A stretch of 64,000 nucleotides of DNA from Pseudomonas sp. MM223 (GCA_947090765.1 OX352322.1:949501-1013500); one strand, 5' to 3'. Shown: positions 17,209 through 26,902, counted from the stretch's first letter. The notes: generated by a model not told the origin, from the letters alone. Made by a program: numbers and translations.

Positions 17209-18027
17209 ATGTCGAAGCCGTCCAGGAAGAAACCCACCCAGGAACAGCCAGAAAAGCTGGGCGGCAAGGCCTACGAAAAAGCGCTCAAGCACCTGCATGT
17301 AGAGCTGGTAAAGCTGCAGGAGTGGGTAGTGGCCAAGGGCCTGAAGGTTTGCATTGTCTTCGAAGGCCGTGATGGCGCCGGCAAGGGCGGCACCATCAAG
17401 GCCATTACCGAGCGGGTCAGCCCGCGGGTGTTTCGCGTGGTGGCGCTGCCGGCGCCAACCGAGCGGGAAAAAACCCAGATGTACCTGCAGCGCTACCTGG
17501 GGCATTTGCCCGCAGCGGGCGAGGTGGTGATCTTTGATCGCAGCTGGTACAACCGTGCGGGCGTCGAGCGGGTAATGGGCTTTTGCTCCAACGAACTCGT
17601 CGACAAGTTCCTTACTGGCGTGCCCGTGTTCGAAAAGGTCATGGTCGAGTCGGGCATCATCCTCATCAAGTACTGGCTTGAGGTCAGCGCCGAAGAGCAG
17701 ACCCTCCGCCTGCAGGATCGCATCAATGATGGCCGCAAGCTGTGGAAGCTTTCGCCCATGGACCTCAAGTCGTATACCCGCTGGGATGACTACACCCAGG
17801 CGCGTGACGACATGTTCGCCGCGTCGGATACCGCCTGGGCGCCGTGGTTCATGGCCCATTCCAACGATAAACGCCGTGCCCGGCTGAACATCATCAGCCA
17901 TCTGCTCAGCCGTATTCCGTACAAGGACATCACCCGTGACCAGGTGGTGAAGCTGCCCAAGCGCGGCAAGATCGGCAAGTACAAGGCCGTGGCCTACCCG
18001 TTCAAGGTCGTCGAAGAACGCTTCTGA
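17209..18027 (+). CDS. ppk2: Polyphosphate kinase 2
   Basis: The 272-aa protein has the PPK2 P-loop kinase core: Walker A EGRDGAGKGG (about 52-61), the lid-facing arginines in VALPAPTEREKTQMYLQRYLGHLP, Walker B with VIFDRSWYNRAGVERVMGF, and the closing segment PWFMAHSNDKRRARLNIISHLL. The enzyme transfers phosphate between polyphosphate and nucleotides. The length fits single-domain PPK2 class I. The lysine-rich N-terminus (MSKPSRKKPT) is variable. The start follows AGGAGAG. The antiporter gene follows by 36 bp and may be co-transcribed. Confidence 0.94.
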   Translation: MSKPSRKKPTQEQPEKLGGKAYEKALKHLHVELVKLQEWVVAKGLKVCIVFEGRDGAGKGGTIKAITERVSPRVFRVVALPAPTEREKTQMYLQRYLGHLPAAGEVVIFDRSWYNRAGVERVMGFCSNELVDKFLTGVPVFEKVMVESGIILIKYWLEVSAEEQTLRLQDRINDGRKLWKLSPMDLKSYTRWDDYTQARDDMFAASDTAWAPWFMAHSNDKRRARLNIISHLLSRIPYKDITRDQVVKLPKRGKIGKYKAVAYPFKVVEERF

Positions 18028-18063
18028 ACCCCTCCCTGCGGGGAGCTGCGAGGGTAAGAGCTC

Positions 18064-19260
18064 ATGCCACATGACGGTAGCCTGTTGCAGGCGACGGTGG
18101 TGTTCCTGTTGGCCGTGGTGCTTCTGGTACCGCTGGCGCAGCGCCTGAAAATGGGGGCGGTGCCGGGTTACCTGTTGGCGGGTATCCTGATTGGTCCGTC
18201 GGTGCTTGGCCTGCTCGGCAACCCGGAGAACGTGGCGCGGCTGTCGGAAATGGGCGTGGTCATGTTGCTGTTCGTGATTGGCCTGGAGCTATCGCCACGG
18301 CGTCTGTGGACCATGCGCCGGGCGCTGTTCGGTATTGGCAGCTTGCAGGTGGGGCTGACTGCCGTGCTGCTTGGGCTACTGGCGTACTGGCTGTTCGACC
18401 AATCGAGGTCCGCTGCCATCGTGCTGGGCCTGGGCCTGGCGCTGTCATCCACTGCCTTTGGCTTGCAGGTACTGGCCGAGCGCAAGGACCTGGGCAAGCC
18501 TCACGGCCGCCTGGCCGTGGCCATCTTGCTGTTTCAGGACATCGCTGCCATTCCCTTGATTGCCGTGGTGCCGCTGCTCGGTGGCGATGTCAGCACCGCC
18601 GACGAAGGTGCCTGGCCGTTGCTGGCTGTGGCTGTCGGCATTGGTGTGCTGATCATCTTTGGCCGTTATCTGTTGACCCCGGTGTTCAAGTGGACGGTGG
18701 GTTCGGGCCTGCCCGAGCTGTCGACCGCCACCGCCTTGCTGGTGGTGCTGGGCACCGCCTGGTTGATGGAGCACGTGGGCGTGTCGATGGCGCTAGGGGC
18801 ATTCCTGGCCGGCGTACTGATGGCCGAGTCGCCTTTCCGACATGAACTGGAAACCCAGATCGAGCCGATCAAAGGCTTGCTGCTGGGGTTGTTCTTCGTG
18901 GGCGTGGGGATGAGCGCCGACTTGCACTTGCTGTTCGGTATGCCCCTGGCGGTACTGGGGCTGACGCTACTGTTGGTGAGTATCAAGCTGCCGTTGTTGT
19001 ATGGCCTTGGGCGCATGGCCGGTGGCCTCAACCAGTCCCAGGCGCTGTGCCTGGGCGTGGTGCTGGCCTCTGGGGGCGAGTTTGCCTTTGTGGTGTTCAA
19101 GCTGGCGCGGGACCATCAGGTGTTGTTGCCACAGGTGCATGACTTGCTGGTATTGGCCATCACCCTGTCGATGGCCGTGGTGCCGTTGGTGATGATGGCC
19201 TTGGCGCGGCGGCTGCGTGACGTACCGCCTGCGCAGCCAACCCCGGAAACGGACCACTGA
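18064..19260 (+). CDS. CPA2-family cation:proton antiporter (Kef-like, without TrkA-N domain)
   Basis: The 398-aa membrane protein has the CPA2 motifs PGYLLAGILIGPSVLGL, MGVVMLLFVIGLELSP, LSSTAFGLQVLAE and LLFQDIAAIPLIAVVPLL (helix 5 with the ion-binding QD). It ends after the twelve-helix core, so the C-terminal TrkA-N nucleotide domain of KefB/KefC is missing. That is normal for a subset of the family. It exchanges K+ or Na+ for protons in the inner membrane. Confidence 0.88.
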   Translation: MPHDGSLLQATVVFLLAVVLLVPLAQRLKMGAVPGYLLAGILIGPSVLGLLGNPENVARLSEMGVVMLLFVIGLELSPRRLWTMRRALFGIGSLQVGLTAVLLGLLAYWLFDQSRSAAIVLGLGLALSSTAFGLQVLAERKDLGKPHGRLAVAILLFQDIAAIPLIAVVPLLGGDVSTADEGAWPLLAVAVGIGVLIIFGRYLLTPVFKWTVGSGLPELSTATALLVVLGTAWLMEHVGVSMALGAFLAGVLMAESPFRHELETQIEPIKGLLLGLFFVGVGMSADLHLLFGMPLAVLGLTLLLVSIKLPLLYGLGRMAGGLNQSQALCLGVVLASGGEFAFVVFKLARDHQVLLPQVHDLLVLAITLSMAVVPLVMMALARRLRDVPPAQPTPETDH

Positions 19261-19299
19261 ATCGAGACACACGGCGAACTGAATGTTCGGAGGTGCAGC

Positions 19300-20409
19300 A
19301 TGCAACCGGGTATCAAGCTGGACAGTGCGCTGTCGCGGGGCCTGCTCGATGTGTTGATCAAGGCCGGCCTGGTGGCTGCCTTGGTGATATTTGCCTTCCA
19401 GGTGTTCCAGCCGTTTCTTGAGCTGATGCTGTGGGCGGTGATCCTGGCGGTCACCTTGTACCCCTTGCATTGCCGCCTACAGCGCCGCACCGGGTTCAAG
19501 CACGGCTACGCGGCCACGCTGGTGGTGCTGCTGGTACTGCTCGTGCTGCTGGTGCCGATCTACCTGGTGGTGATGTCGATTGGCGAATCGGTGGACAGCC
19601 TGGTCACCCTGCTCAAGAGCGGCGCCTGGAGTGTGCCGGTGCCACCTGAGTCTGTGCAGGGGTGGCCGCTGATCGGGCCGAAGGTGTATGCGCTGTGGCT
19701 GGCCGCGTCCGAGAACCTGGCCAGTGTGCTGAACCAGTGGATGCCCCAGCTCAAGGGCGCCGGGCTTACGGTGCTGGGCGCAGCAGCCAGCGCGGGTGCG
19801 GCGTTCTTCTTGTTCATTGGCGCGATCATCATCTCTGGGGTAATCATGGCTTTCGGTGACCGTGGTGAAATCGCCGCGCAGCGTATCGCCATGCGCGTAT
19901 CGGGTGAGGAGCGTGGCAAACCGCTGGCCAAGCTGTGCACCGCGACCATTCGCGCAGTGGCGCAGGGGGTGATCGGCATCGCCTTTATCCAGATGCTGCT
20001 GATCGGTGTCGGCTTCGTGGTCAAAGGAGTACCAGGTGCCGGCATGCTGGCCATCGTCATCCTCATGCTGGGGATTGCCCAGGCTCCCGCCACCCTTGTC
20101 ACGGTGCCGGTGATCATCTACGTGTTCAACGTCGAAGGCTTCACCGTGGCGGCTATCCTCTTTGCCGTCTACACCTTTGTCGCCGGGCTGGCCGATAACG
20201 TGCTCAAGCCGCTACTGCTGGGGCGTGGGGTGGATGTACCGATGCCGGTGGTACTGATCGGGGCACTGGGCGGTATGGTGGTCAAAGGTATCATCGGCCT
20301 GTTCATCGGCCCGGTGATCCTCGGCGTTACCTACGTGTTGTTCTGGCAATGGGTTGCGCTGCAGGTGCCGGAGCAGGTGCCGGAGCAACCGTCACCGCCT
20401 GCTGCCTGA
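19300..20409 (+). CDS. AI-2E family transporter (YdiK/PerM-like)
   Basis: The 369-aa protein has eight hydrophobic segments. The family pattern is FQPFLELMLWAVILAVTLYPL near the N-terminus, GVIGIAFIQMLLIGVGF in the middle, and the final PVVLIGALGGMVVKGIIGLFIGPVILGVTYVLF. It is an inner-membrane permease; members include the autoinducer-2 exporter TqsA and Na+/H+ antiporters, so substrate is uncertain. The start follows GGAGGTG. It ends 3 bp before the NodT-like gene, opening a four-gene unit. Confidence 0.88.
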   Translation: MQPGIKLDSALSRGLLDVLIKAGLVAALVIFAFQVFQPFLELMLWAVILAVTLYPLHCRLQRRTGFKHGYAATLVVLLVLLVLLVPIYLVVMSIGESVDSLVTLLKSGAWSVPVPPESVQGWPLIGPKVYALWLAASENLASVLNQWMPQLKGAGLTVLGAAASAGAAFFLFIGAIIISGVIMAFGDRGEIAAQRIAMRVSGEERGKPLAKLCTATIRAVAQGVIGIAFIQMLLIGVGFVVKGVPGAGMLAIVILMLGIAQAPATLVTVPVIIYVFNVEGFTVAAILFAVYTFVAGLADNVLKPLLLGRGVDVPMPVVLIGALGGMVVKGIIGLFIGPVILGVTYVLFWQWVALQVPEQVPEQPSPPAA

Positions 20410-20412
20410 GCC

Positions 20413-21927
20413 ATGCCCAACCGCTGCTATGGCCTGGGATTGCTGATGATGCTGGCCGGCTGCACCCAGGTCGGCCCGGATTTCGAAAAGCCCCAGCAGC
20501 CGTGGCTGGATGGTTGGAGCACGCCATTGCTGGAGCAAGCAGGGCGTAGTGCCGCCACCCCCGACCTGCGCCAGTGGTGGTCGATGTTTGCCGACCCGAA
20601 ACTGGACGCATTGATTGCCGAGGCCGACGCCAACAACACCAACCTGCGCGTGGCTGGCCTGCGCATCGCTGAGGCCCGCGCCCAGTTGGCCATCGTGCAG
20701 ACCGGGCGTTATCCACAGCTGCAGCAGCTGAATGCGCAGAGCCTGTACCTGAAGCAGAATCAGTCCGGCACGGCGACTGCGCGTGACTCGGTGTTCTGGC
20801 AATCCAGTGTCGGTTTCGATATCGGCTGGGAAATCGACTTCTGGGGCCGCTTCAGTCGCGCCATCGAAAGCGCCGATGCCGTGTACTTCGCTTCTCAGGC
20901 CAACTATGCCGACGCCATGCTGCTACTACGTGCACAAGTGGCCGACACCTACTTTGCCCTGCGTACTGCCGAGGCACGGCTGGATATCGCGCAGGAGAAC
21001 GGCAAGCGCCAGGCGCGCAGCCTGGAGATCACCGAACGGCTGTTTCGCCATGGCGAAAATGACGAGCTCGACTGGCAGCAAGCGCGTACTCAATACCTGG
21101 CGACCTTGGCCACCATCCCCGAATTCGAGAACCAGCTCAACGCCCTGCGTAACGTGCTGTGCTCATTGCTGGGCCGCCCCCCCGGGCCATTGCCGCAGTT
21201 GGAGGCCGGCCATGGCCAGCTGCCATTGCCAGACCGTGCAGTGCTGCAGGGCGTACCTGCCAGCCTGCTGCAGCGTCGCCCGGATATCCGCGCTGCCGAG
21301 CAGGCGGTGGCGGCGCAGTCGGCGTTGGTCGGCGTGGCCGAGGCGGATCTTTATCCACAGCTGAGCCTGCTGGGCAGTATCGGCTGGAGCTTCGCCTCGG
21401 CCAGCCACCTGCCCAATACCTTCGACATCGCCGCCGGGCCCAGCCTGATCTGGAACCCGTTCGACTATGGCCGACGCAAAAACGCCGTACGCGTAGAGGA
21501 CGCCCGCTTGCAACAACTGATCGAGCTGTACCAACAGGGTGTGCGCGAAGCCGCCCGTGAGGCCGACGATGCCGCCAGTGGGCTGGTGCGCTCGCTGCAG
21601 AGTGCAACCATTCGCGACCAGGCCTCCCAGGCCGCGCAACGCTCGCTGAACCTGGCCAGCTCGCAGTACCGCGAAGGCTTCGCCGACTTCCAGCGCGTGC
21701 TCGATGCCCAGCAACTGCTGCTGCAACAACAAGACGGTTACCTGGTTAGCCGCGGCAATGCCGTAAGCAGCCTGGTGAGCTTGTACAAGGCCCTGGGCGG
21801 TGGCTGGGACACCAGCCGCGCACCTGTCGACCCGGCCACGCGTCAGCAGATGCAACAACGTACCGACTGGGGCGACCTGCTCGACGCGCCAGCGCCCACC
21901 GCACAAGCACAAGGTGAAAGCCAATGA
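20413..21927 (+). CDS. Outer-membrane efflux lipoprotein, NodT/RND type
   Basis: The 504-aa TolC-like protein has a lipoprotein signal with lipobox LAGC (cysteine about 17). Two outer-membrane-efflux repeats follow, with the typical WWSMFADPKLDALIAEADANN and ERRPDI-type segment LLQRRPDIRAAEQAVAAQSALVGVAEADLYPQLSL. It forms the outer-membrane channel of a tripartite pump. Its stop overlaps the next start by 4 bp (ATGA), so it is tightly coupled with the adaptor gene. The proline- and glutamine-rich C-terminus is variable. Confidence 0.92.
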   Translation: MPNRCYGLGLLMMLAGCTQVGPDFEKPQQPWLDGWSTPLLEQAGRSAATPDLRQWWSMFADPKLDALIAEADANNTNLRVAGLRIAEARAQLAIVQTGRYPQLQQLNAQSLYLKQNQSGTATARDSVFWQSSVGFDIGWEIDFWGRFSRAIESADAVYFASQANYADAMLLLRAQVADTYFALRTAEARLDIAQENGKRQARSLEITERLFRHGENDELDWQQARTQYLATLATIPEFENQLNALRNVLCSLLGRPPGPLPQLEAGHGQLPLPDRAVLQGVPASLLQRRPDIRAAEQAVAAQSALVGVAEADLYPQLSLLGSIGWSFASASHLPNTFDIAAGPSLIWNPFDYGRRKNAVRVEDARLQQLIELYQQGVREAAREADDAASGLVRSLQSATIRDQASQAAQRSLNLASSQYREGFADFQRVLDAQQLLLQQQDGYLVSRGNAVSSLVSLYKALGGGWDTSRAPVDPATRQQMQQRTDWGDLLDAPAPTAQAQGESQ

Positions 21928-23012
21928 GCGACGCCCCGCCCCCGCCAGCCCCTGATCGCGGCATGCGCTGGGTGCTGCTGCTGATCGCCGTGAGCCTGCT
22001 CTGGTACCTGCTGGCCGACCGCTTCACGCCTTACACCCAGCAGGCCCGCCTGCAGGCCTACGTGGTACCTGTGAGCGCCGAGGTGGCCGGGCAGGTCAAG
22101 CGCGTGGCGGTGGGCAACAACCAGGAAGTGCGCCAGGGCGATGTGCTGTTCGAGCTGGACCAGGAGCAGTACCGCATTGCCCTGGCCCGTGCCGAAGCCG
22201 ACTTGGACACTGTACGCCGGCAAATCGGTGCCCACACCGCCGGCATCGACTCGGCCCAGGCGGCGCTGGTGGCAGCCCAGGCCAACGAGCGCAAGGCGCG
22301 GCAGGATGCCGAGCGGCTCAAGCGCCTGATCGATGAAGACCCAGGCACGGTATCGGTACGCCGCCTGGAAGGCGCCCAGGCCACCCGCGACCAAGCCATC
22401 AGCCAGGTGGCGGCAGCCCGTGCGGAGGTGGAGCGGGCGCGTGAGCAGCAAGGCGGGGCGCAGGACGACAACGCCCAGCTGCGCAGTGCTGCGGCCAATG
22501 TCGAGAAGGCTCGCCTGGACCTTGCCCGTACTGTGGTGCGCGCCGACGCGAACGGGCTGATCACCGACCTGCGCACCGACGTTGGCCATTATGTCGGGGC
22601 TGGCAGCCCGATGATGACCCTGATCAGTATCCATGACGTGTGGATAAGTGCCGACATGACCGAGAACAACCTCGGTCGCCTGCACCCGAATACCCCGGTA
22701 CTGGTAGTGCTTGATGCGCTGCCCGGCACCGTGTTGAAGGGGCGTATTCGCAGCATCGGCTATGGCGTGAGCGTGGGCCAGAGCACCCCGCCTGGCACAC
22801 TGCCGACGGTGCAGAACAGCCGCGAGTGGTTGCGTTCGGCCCAGCGCTTTCCGGTAATTGTCGAGCTGGAGCGTGATCAACTGCCAGACAAGAGCGGGCT
22901 GCGCGTAGGCGGGCAGGCCGAAGTCATGGCGCTGCCCAGCGAAGGCAACCCGCTGAACCTGCCGGGCCGTCTGTTCATGTGGCTGATGAGCTGGTTGTCC
23001 TATGCCTATTGA
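21924..23012 (+). CDS. HlyD/EmrA-family periplasmic adaptor
   Basis: The 362-aa membrane-fusion protein has one N-terminal membrane helix (WVLLLIAVSLLWYLLADRF). A lipoyl half-domain follows (VSAEVAGQVKRVAVGNNQEVRQGDVLFELD), then a long coiled coil (about 95-190), the second half-domain, and a beta-barrel ending in GGQAEVMAL. It links the inner-membrane partner to the outer-membrane channel. It overlaps both neighbours (4 and 11 bp). Confidence 0.92.
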   Translation: MSDAPPPPAPDRGMRWVLLLIAVSLLWYLLADRFTPYTQQARLQAYVVPVSAEVAGQVKRVAVGNNQEVRQGDVLFELDQEQYRIALARAEADLDTVRRQIGAHTAGIDSAQAALVAAQANERKARQDAERLKRLIDEDPGTVSVRRLEGAQATRDQAISQVAAARAEVERAREQQGGAQDDNAQLRSAAANVEKARLDLARTVVRADANGLITDLRTDVGHYVGAGSPMMTLISIHDVWISADMTENNLGRLHPNTPVLVVLDALPGTVLKGRIRSIGYGVSVGQSTPPGTLPTVQNSREWLRSAQRFPVIVELERDQLPDKSGLRVGGQAEVMALPSEGNPLNLPGRLFMWLMSWLSYAY

Positions 23013-24012
23013 GTTACGCCGCATGCGCGCCCTGCGCCTGGCCTGGGGTGTGGCGCTGTGCCTGGCGGCGAGTTTTGGCATCGGCTTGCCGGTGCCGATC
23101 CTGGCACCGGTGTTCGCCGTGCTGTTGCTGGCCATGCGCAGCCAGCCACTGCCCTTGCGGGCAGCACCGGCTCTGGCGGTGCTGGTACTGCTCGCCTGTG
23201 GCAGCGGGCTATTGCTGATACCGCTGTTGCGCCATGCTCCGTTGAGCGGGGTGTTGCTGGTGGGGGTGGGTGTATTTCTCACCTTGCGCTACGCGCTGAA
23301 GGGCGGCAACGGTTTGCTGGCCAACTTGTTGGTGGTCGGCCTGACCATGATCGCCGCCGCAGGCACCAGCGACTTCACCCTGGCGTTGTCGGTGGTCGAA
23401 GCGTTGGCCAAAGGCATGCTGCTGGCAGTGCTGGGCACGGCGCTGGCGCATGTGCTGTTTCCCGAACCTGCTGGGGCACAGGCGCAACCGGTGCCACCGC
23501 TACTGGGCAGCGAGCATGTCAGCTGGGTGGCATTGCGCGCCACACTGATCGTGATGCCGGCGTTCTTGCTGGCGTTGATTGCCCCGGACCAGTACATGCC
23601 GCTGATCATGAAAGCGGTAAGCCTGGGGCAGCAGGCCGGGGAAACCCGTGCGCGGCATGCCAGCCGGGAACTGATCGGCTCGACCTTGCTTGCCGGTTTG
23701 CTGGCGATACTGATGTGGGGCGCGTTGAGCCTGTTCGTGCACCTGTGGATGTTCTTCCTCTGGGTGCTGTTGTTTGTCCTTTGGCAGGCGCGGCGGCTGT
23801 ATCAGGCCGTGCCGAATCGGCAGAGCGCGGCTTACTGGGTCAGTTGCCTGACGACCCTGCTGATCTTGCTCGGGCAGTCGGTGCAGGACAGTGCGGGTGG
23901 GCAGGATGTGTACCGCGCCTTTGCCGTGCGCATGGTGCTGTTTCTGGCGGTGTCGGTGTATGCCAGTGCCATGCTGATCTGGATTGATCGGCGCCGGGTT
24001 CGGGCTGCCTAG
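23002..24012 (+). CDS. DUF2955 inner-membrane protein of the efflux set
   Basis: The 336-aa protein has about ten hydrophobic segments in two similar halves. The first reads RALRLAWGVALCLAASFGIGLPVPILAPVFAVLLLAM and the second WVALRATLIVMPAFLLALIAPDQYMPLIMK, a pattern like the FUSC/aromatic-acid exporter (AaeB-like) group. In other proteobacteria DUF2955 proteins are encoded beside HlyD adaptors, so this is probably the inner-membrane component of the pump. The substrate is unknown. The start overlaps the adaptor stop by 11 bp. Confidence 0.82.
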   Translation: MPIELRRMRALRLAWGVALCLAASFGIGLPVPILAPVFAVLLLAMRSQPLPLRAAPALAVLVLLACGSGLLLIPLLRHAPLSGVLLVGVGVFLTLRYALKGGNGLLANLLVVGLTMIAAAGTSDFTLALSVVEALAKGMLLAVLGTALAHVLFPEPAGAQAQPVPPLLGSEHVSWVALRATLIVMPAFLLALIAPDQYMPLIMKAVSLGQQAGETRARHASRELIGSTLLAGLLAILMWGALSLFVHLWMFFLWVLLFVLWQARRLYQAVPNRQSAAYWVSCLTTLLILLGQSVQDSAGGQDVYRAFAVRMVLFLAVSVYASAMLIWIDRRRVRAA

Positions 24013-24029
24013 GGGCCGGTACAGGACAT

Positions 24030-25742
24030 TCAGGGCTGCCAATCAACCCCACTTTCTTCCAGATAGGCATCCACAGCGGCGCCCACCGTAGGGTGAAAGG
24101 CCTTCTCCCCCATATGCTGAAACAACCCGAACCGCCGCATCTTGTCCTTCACCGGGTCCTTCATCTCGGCAAACTGCAATTCCACCCCTCGCGCCTCCAG
24201 CGCCCGGTCCAGCTCGGCCAGCATGTCCGCCGAGGTGATGTCGATACTGGTCACCGGCTCTGCCGCTATTATCAGCCGCTGCACCGGCGTCGGCGACTCG
24301 TCTACAGCCGCCATCACTGTGCTCTGGAACTGCTCGGCATTGGCAAAGAACAGCGGCGCGTCCCAGCGCAGCAACACCAGCCCCGGAATGCGTCGGGCCT
24401 GTGGATAACGCTGCACATCGTGGTACCCCCGGGTGCCATCCACCCGGCCCAGCACCGCATGGTGTGGCCGCCAGCCGTCCCACAGAAACTCGATCACCGC
24501 TATTGCCACGGCAATGCAGATACCGGGGATGGCGCCAAACACCGCCACGCCGACGAAGCAGGTGAACGATAGCCAGAACTCCCACTGCTGCATGCGGAAT
24601 ATGCGTTTGAGGTCGGCAAACTCGAACAGGCCCAGTGCCGCAGCAATCACCACCGCCGCCAGGGCGCTGTTGGGCAGGTGCTGCATCAGGTTGGGCGCCA
24701 CCAGCAACAACAGGGTAACCGCCAATGCACCGACAATGCCCGTAAGCTGGGTTTGCGAGCCGGCGGCTTCGGCCACCGGCGTGCGCGACGAGCTGCTGCT
24801 GATGGGGATGCCCTGGAACAGCCCTGATGCCAGGTTGGCTACGCCCAGGCCAAACATTTCCTGGTTCGGGTTAACCGGCATTTTCAGGCGTGCGGCATAG
24901 GAACGTGACAGCACACTGGTATCGGCGAACGACACCAGCGCCACTGCGATGCCGCCGAGCAGCACCTCCACCAGGTCGATATCGCTGACCCAGGGCAACG
25001 CAAAACCGGGCAGCCCTTGCGGCAACTTGCCGAGCACTTTCACACCTTGCTGGTCGAGCCCCAGCAGGCTCACCGCCAGGGTCGCCAGCACCACCGCAAT
25101 GAGGATGCCTGGCACGCGCTTGAATGGCTTGAGCAACAGGATCAGCGCCAGGCTGGCGCCACCGACCATGAAGCTTGGCCAATGACCCTGGCCGGCGAGC
25201 AAGGCCTGCATCAGGTTCCAGATATCCCGCAGTGGGCCTTGGCTGTCCACGGACAGGCCGAACAGTTTGGGCAGCTGGCTGATCAACACCGTCAGGGCGA
25301 TGCCGTTCATGTAGCCATAACGGATCGGCTTGGACAGCAACTCGGTGATGAAGCCCAGGCGCAGCAGCCCGGCAATCACACAGAACGCCCCAGCCACCAG
25401 CGCCATCAGGCTGGCGATGGCAATTGCCCGCTGTGGGTCGCTGGCGGCGTACTGCACCACCACCGCCAGGATCGGCGCGGCCAATGCCGAGTCCGGGCCC
25501 AGCACGAGGATGCGGCTGGGGCCGAACAGGGCGTAGGCCAGCAGTGGAATGATGGTGGCGTACAGGCCGTAGATGCCGGGTACGCCGGATGCTTCGGCGT
25601 AGGCAATGCCCACGGGTACCAGCATGGTTGTCAGCACCAGGCCGGCAGCGATGTCCTTGGCTAGCCAGGCGCGCTGGTAGTGGAGCAGCGTGACCAGGCC
25701 GGGCAGCCAGCGTTGCCAGTCGAAGCGAGAAGGTTCGGGCAT
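24030..25742 (-). CDS. SulP-family anion transporter with STAS domain
   Basis: The 570-aa protein starts its membrane part with WLAKDIAAGLVLTTMLVPVGIAYAEASGVPGIYGLYATIIPLLAYALFGPSRILVLGPDSALA, the SulP signature. About 12 helices follow, then a cytoplasmic STAS domain (about 440-550) with RLIIAAEPVTSIDITSADMLAELDRAL. It carries sulfate, bicarbonate or C4-dicarboxylates across the inner membrane. It converges on the efflux operon, and is the last clearly backbone gene before the island. Confidence 0.92.
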   Translation of the reverse strand: MPEPSRFDWQRWLPGLVTLLHYQRAWLAKDIAAGLVLTTMLVPVGIAYAEASGVPGIYGLYATIIPLLAYALFGPSRILVLGPDSALAAPILAVVVQYAASDPQRAIAIASLMALVAGAFCVIAGLLRLGFITELLSKPIRYGYMNGIALTVLISQLPKLFGLSVDSQGPLRDIWNLMQALLAGQGHWPSFMVGGASLALILLLKPFKRVPGILIAVVLATLAVSLLGLDQQGVKVLGKLPQGLPGFALPWVSDIDLVEVLLGGIAVALVSFADTSVLSRSYAARLKMPVNPNQEMFGLGVANLASGLFQGIPISSSSSRTPVAEAAGSQTQLTGIVGALAVTLLLLVAPNLMQHLPNSALAAVVIAAALGLFEFADLKRIFRMQQWEFWLSFTCFVGVAVFGAIPGICIAVAIAVIEFLWDGWRPHHAVLGRVDGTRGYHDVQRYPQARRIPGLVLLRWDAPLFFANAEQFQSTVMAAVDESPTPVQRLIIAAEPVTSIDITSADMLAELDRALEARGVELQFAEMKDPVKDKMRRFGLFQHMGEKAFHPTVGAAVDAYLEESGVDWQP

Positions 25743-25794
25743 GGTGCGGGCTCTGGGGAGGAGGGTGGTTGATCACAGCTTAGATGCAGACATC

Positions 25795-25965
25795 GGGGGC
25801 CGCGTTGCGGCCCATCGCGACACAAGGCCGCTCCCACAAGTACAGCGCCGGTTTCGGGCGCATGCTGTAGTTGTGGGTGCAACTCCCTTACACAAAACCT
25901 GAAAGCTGGCGCAACCACTGTGGGAGCGGGCTTACCCGCGAATACGGGCGAAGCCCGTGCATCGC
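25795..25965. repeat. Cluster of REP-type palindromes
   Basis: GGGGCCGCGTTGCGGCCCATCGCGACACAAGGCCGCTCCCACA at the left and TGTGGGAGCGGGCTTACCCGCGAATACGGGCGAAGCCCG at the right are REP words of the same family as at 16,250. No gene is present. Confidence 0.75.
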
Positions 25966-25975
25966 CCAGAAAACA

Positions 25976-26007
25976 AAACCCCCTGAGGCGCGAGCCTCAA
26001 GGGGTTT
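25976..26007. terminator. Strong bidirectional terminator
   Basis: AAACCCC-C-TGAGGC, a GCGA loop, and GCCTCA-A-GGGGTTT give a 13-bp stem with a single mismatch. A-rich sequence on the left and T-rich on the right let it work in both directions. It marks the last element before the foreign DNA starts. Confidence 0.8.
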
Positions 26008-26159
26008 GTGGTTACAGCAGGCTACCGCTTAGACGTTATCCGCTAAGTCAGGCCTGAGGCAGCCGCCAGACCTGAGGGGGTGCCAACTTCTTAAAATTAT
26101 GTACCCGGTTCTGTACCCGGTTTTGTGCTTCGTGCCTGCTTCAGTGTGAGGTGAGATGA
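26008..26159. other. Probable left boundary of the accessory island
   Basis: There is no gene here. A 12-bp tandem duplication, TGTACCCGGTT(C/T) twice (26,100-26,123), stands just before the first island gene, and base composition falls to the right of it. It could be part of an attachment site, but no second copy is seen in the window and no tRNA gene borders it, so this is only a suggestion. Confidence 0.35.
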
Positions 26160-26838
26160 TTAGCGCTCGTCATGCCCTCGGTCAGTTGTCACTGCGTCTC
26201 TGAAGGCAATGTAGGCTAGCTTGTCCTTTAGGTCTTTCATTTTGGACTCCACAAGCTTCGACACATCTTCATCGCTTGCGGTGGGTGGCGTTTCGTCAGG
26301 CCACATTAGCTCCCAGCGAGCTAAAAGCGTTAGGTAGCGCTCGGTGTATTTCAGGGTTTCATCTAGTTGAGCCTCGAACAAGGCTGATTGCTGGTTGGCA
26401 ATCGCGAGCTTTCGCGCTACTGACTCTTTGAGCTCGCCTTTTATAGTCCCTTTCTGCGTTGAGAGCTTTCCCTTCCTCCTCAATTAGCGAAGTGATCGTG
26501 GCTGTTTCGTCCTTTTTTTGCTTCTGGGCGATGGCGTGTAGGCGGTCAATCGTTTCGTTCGTCAGCGTAAAGGTGATGGGCTGCCTGCCATTGCTGTCCG
26601 AGCGATAGCGGCGCTGACGGATTGCTCCCTGGAGCCTGATCACCAGGACTGGCATGTCTTGCTGAATCTGCCTGATAGCAGAGGCGACGTGCTCATAACT
26701 CGCAAACCTAGTAAACGCGTCACCCTTAAGTTTGCTCATGTAGTCGGCGCTGAGGCGATGCTTCAGGTACTCGGCGGCCCATTTCCATTCGTCATCCTGC
26801 TTTCGTAGCCACTTCAGCGGTTTCTCGTTTTCTGACAT
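26160..26838 (-). pseudogene. Ribbon-helix-helix-like protein, reading frame broken once
   Basis: Two overlapping frames read on from one another. The first (26,838 down to about 26,440) starts after GGAGG and contains ITFTLTNETIDRLHAIAQKQ...ITSLIEEEGKAL, a ribbon-helix-helix-like DNA-binding pattern. The second (about 26,440 down to 26,160) gives ESVARKLAIANQQSALFEAQLDETLKYTERYLTLL, a coiled-coil tail. Dropping one G in CGAGCTC near 26,437 joins them as KRQLKESVARKLA, about 225 aa in all. It diverges from the winged-helix gene at 27,044 across a phased repeat array it could bind. No named family was recognised. Confidence 0.6.
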
Positions 26839-26902
26839 CTCATCCTCCAGGCGGGCCGTTTTGGCTATGAGCCAAAGCCAAGCCTTCGGGAGAGATTTAT
26901 AC

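Noticed and set aside
16441..18072. 543-codon minus-strand frame spanning two genes
   Set aside because: It covers both the hydrolase and PPK2 genes in antisense, which real genes would not do.
22149..22154. GAGCTG as an always-misread motif
   Set aside because: This and other GAGCTG copies (16,988; 28,352) are intact in frame, so the motif alone does not cause a break.
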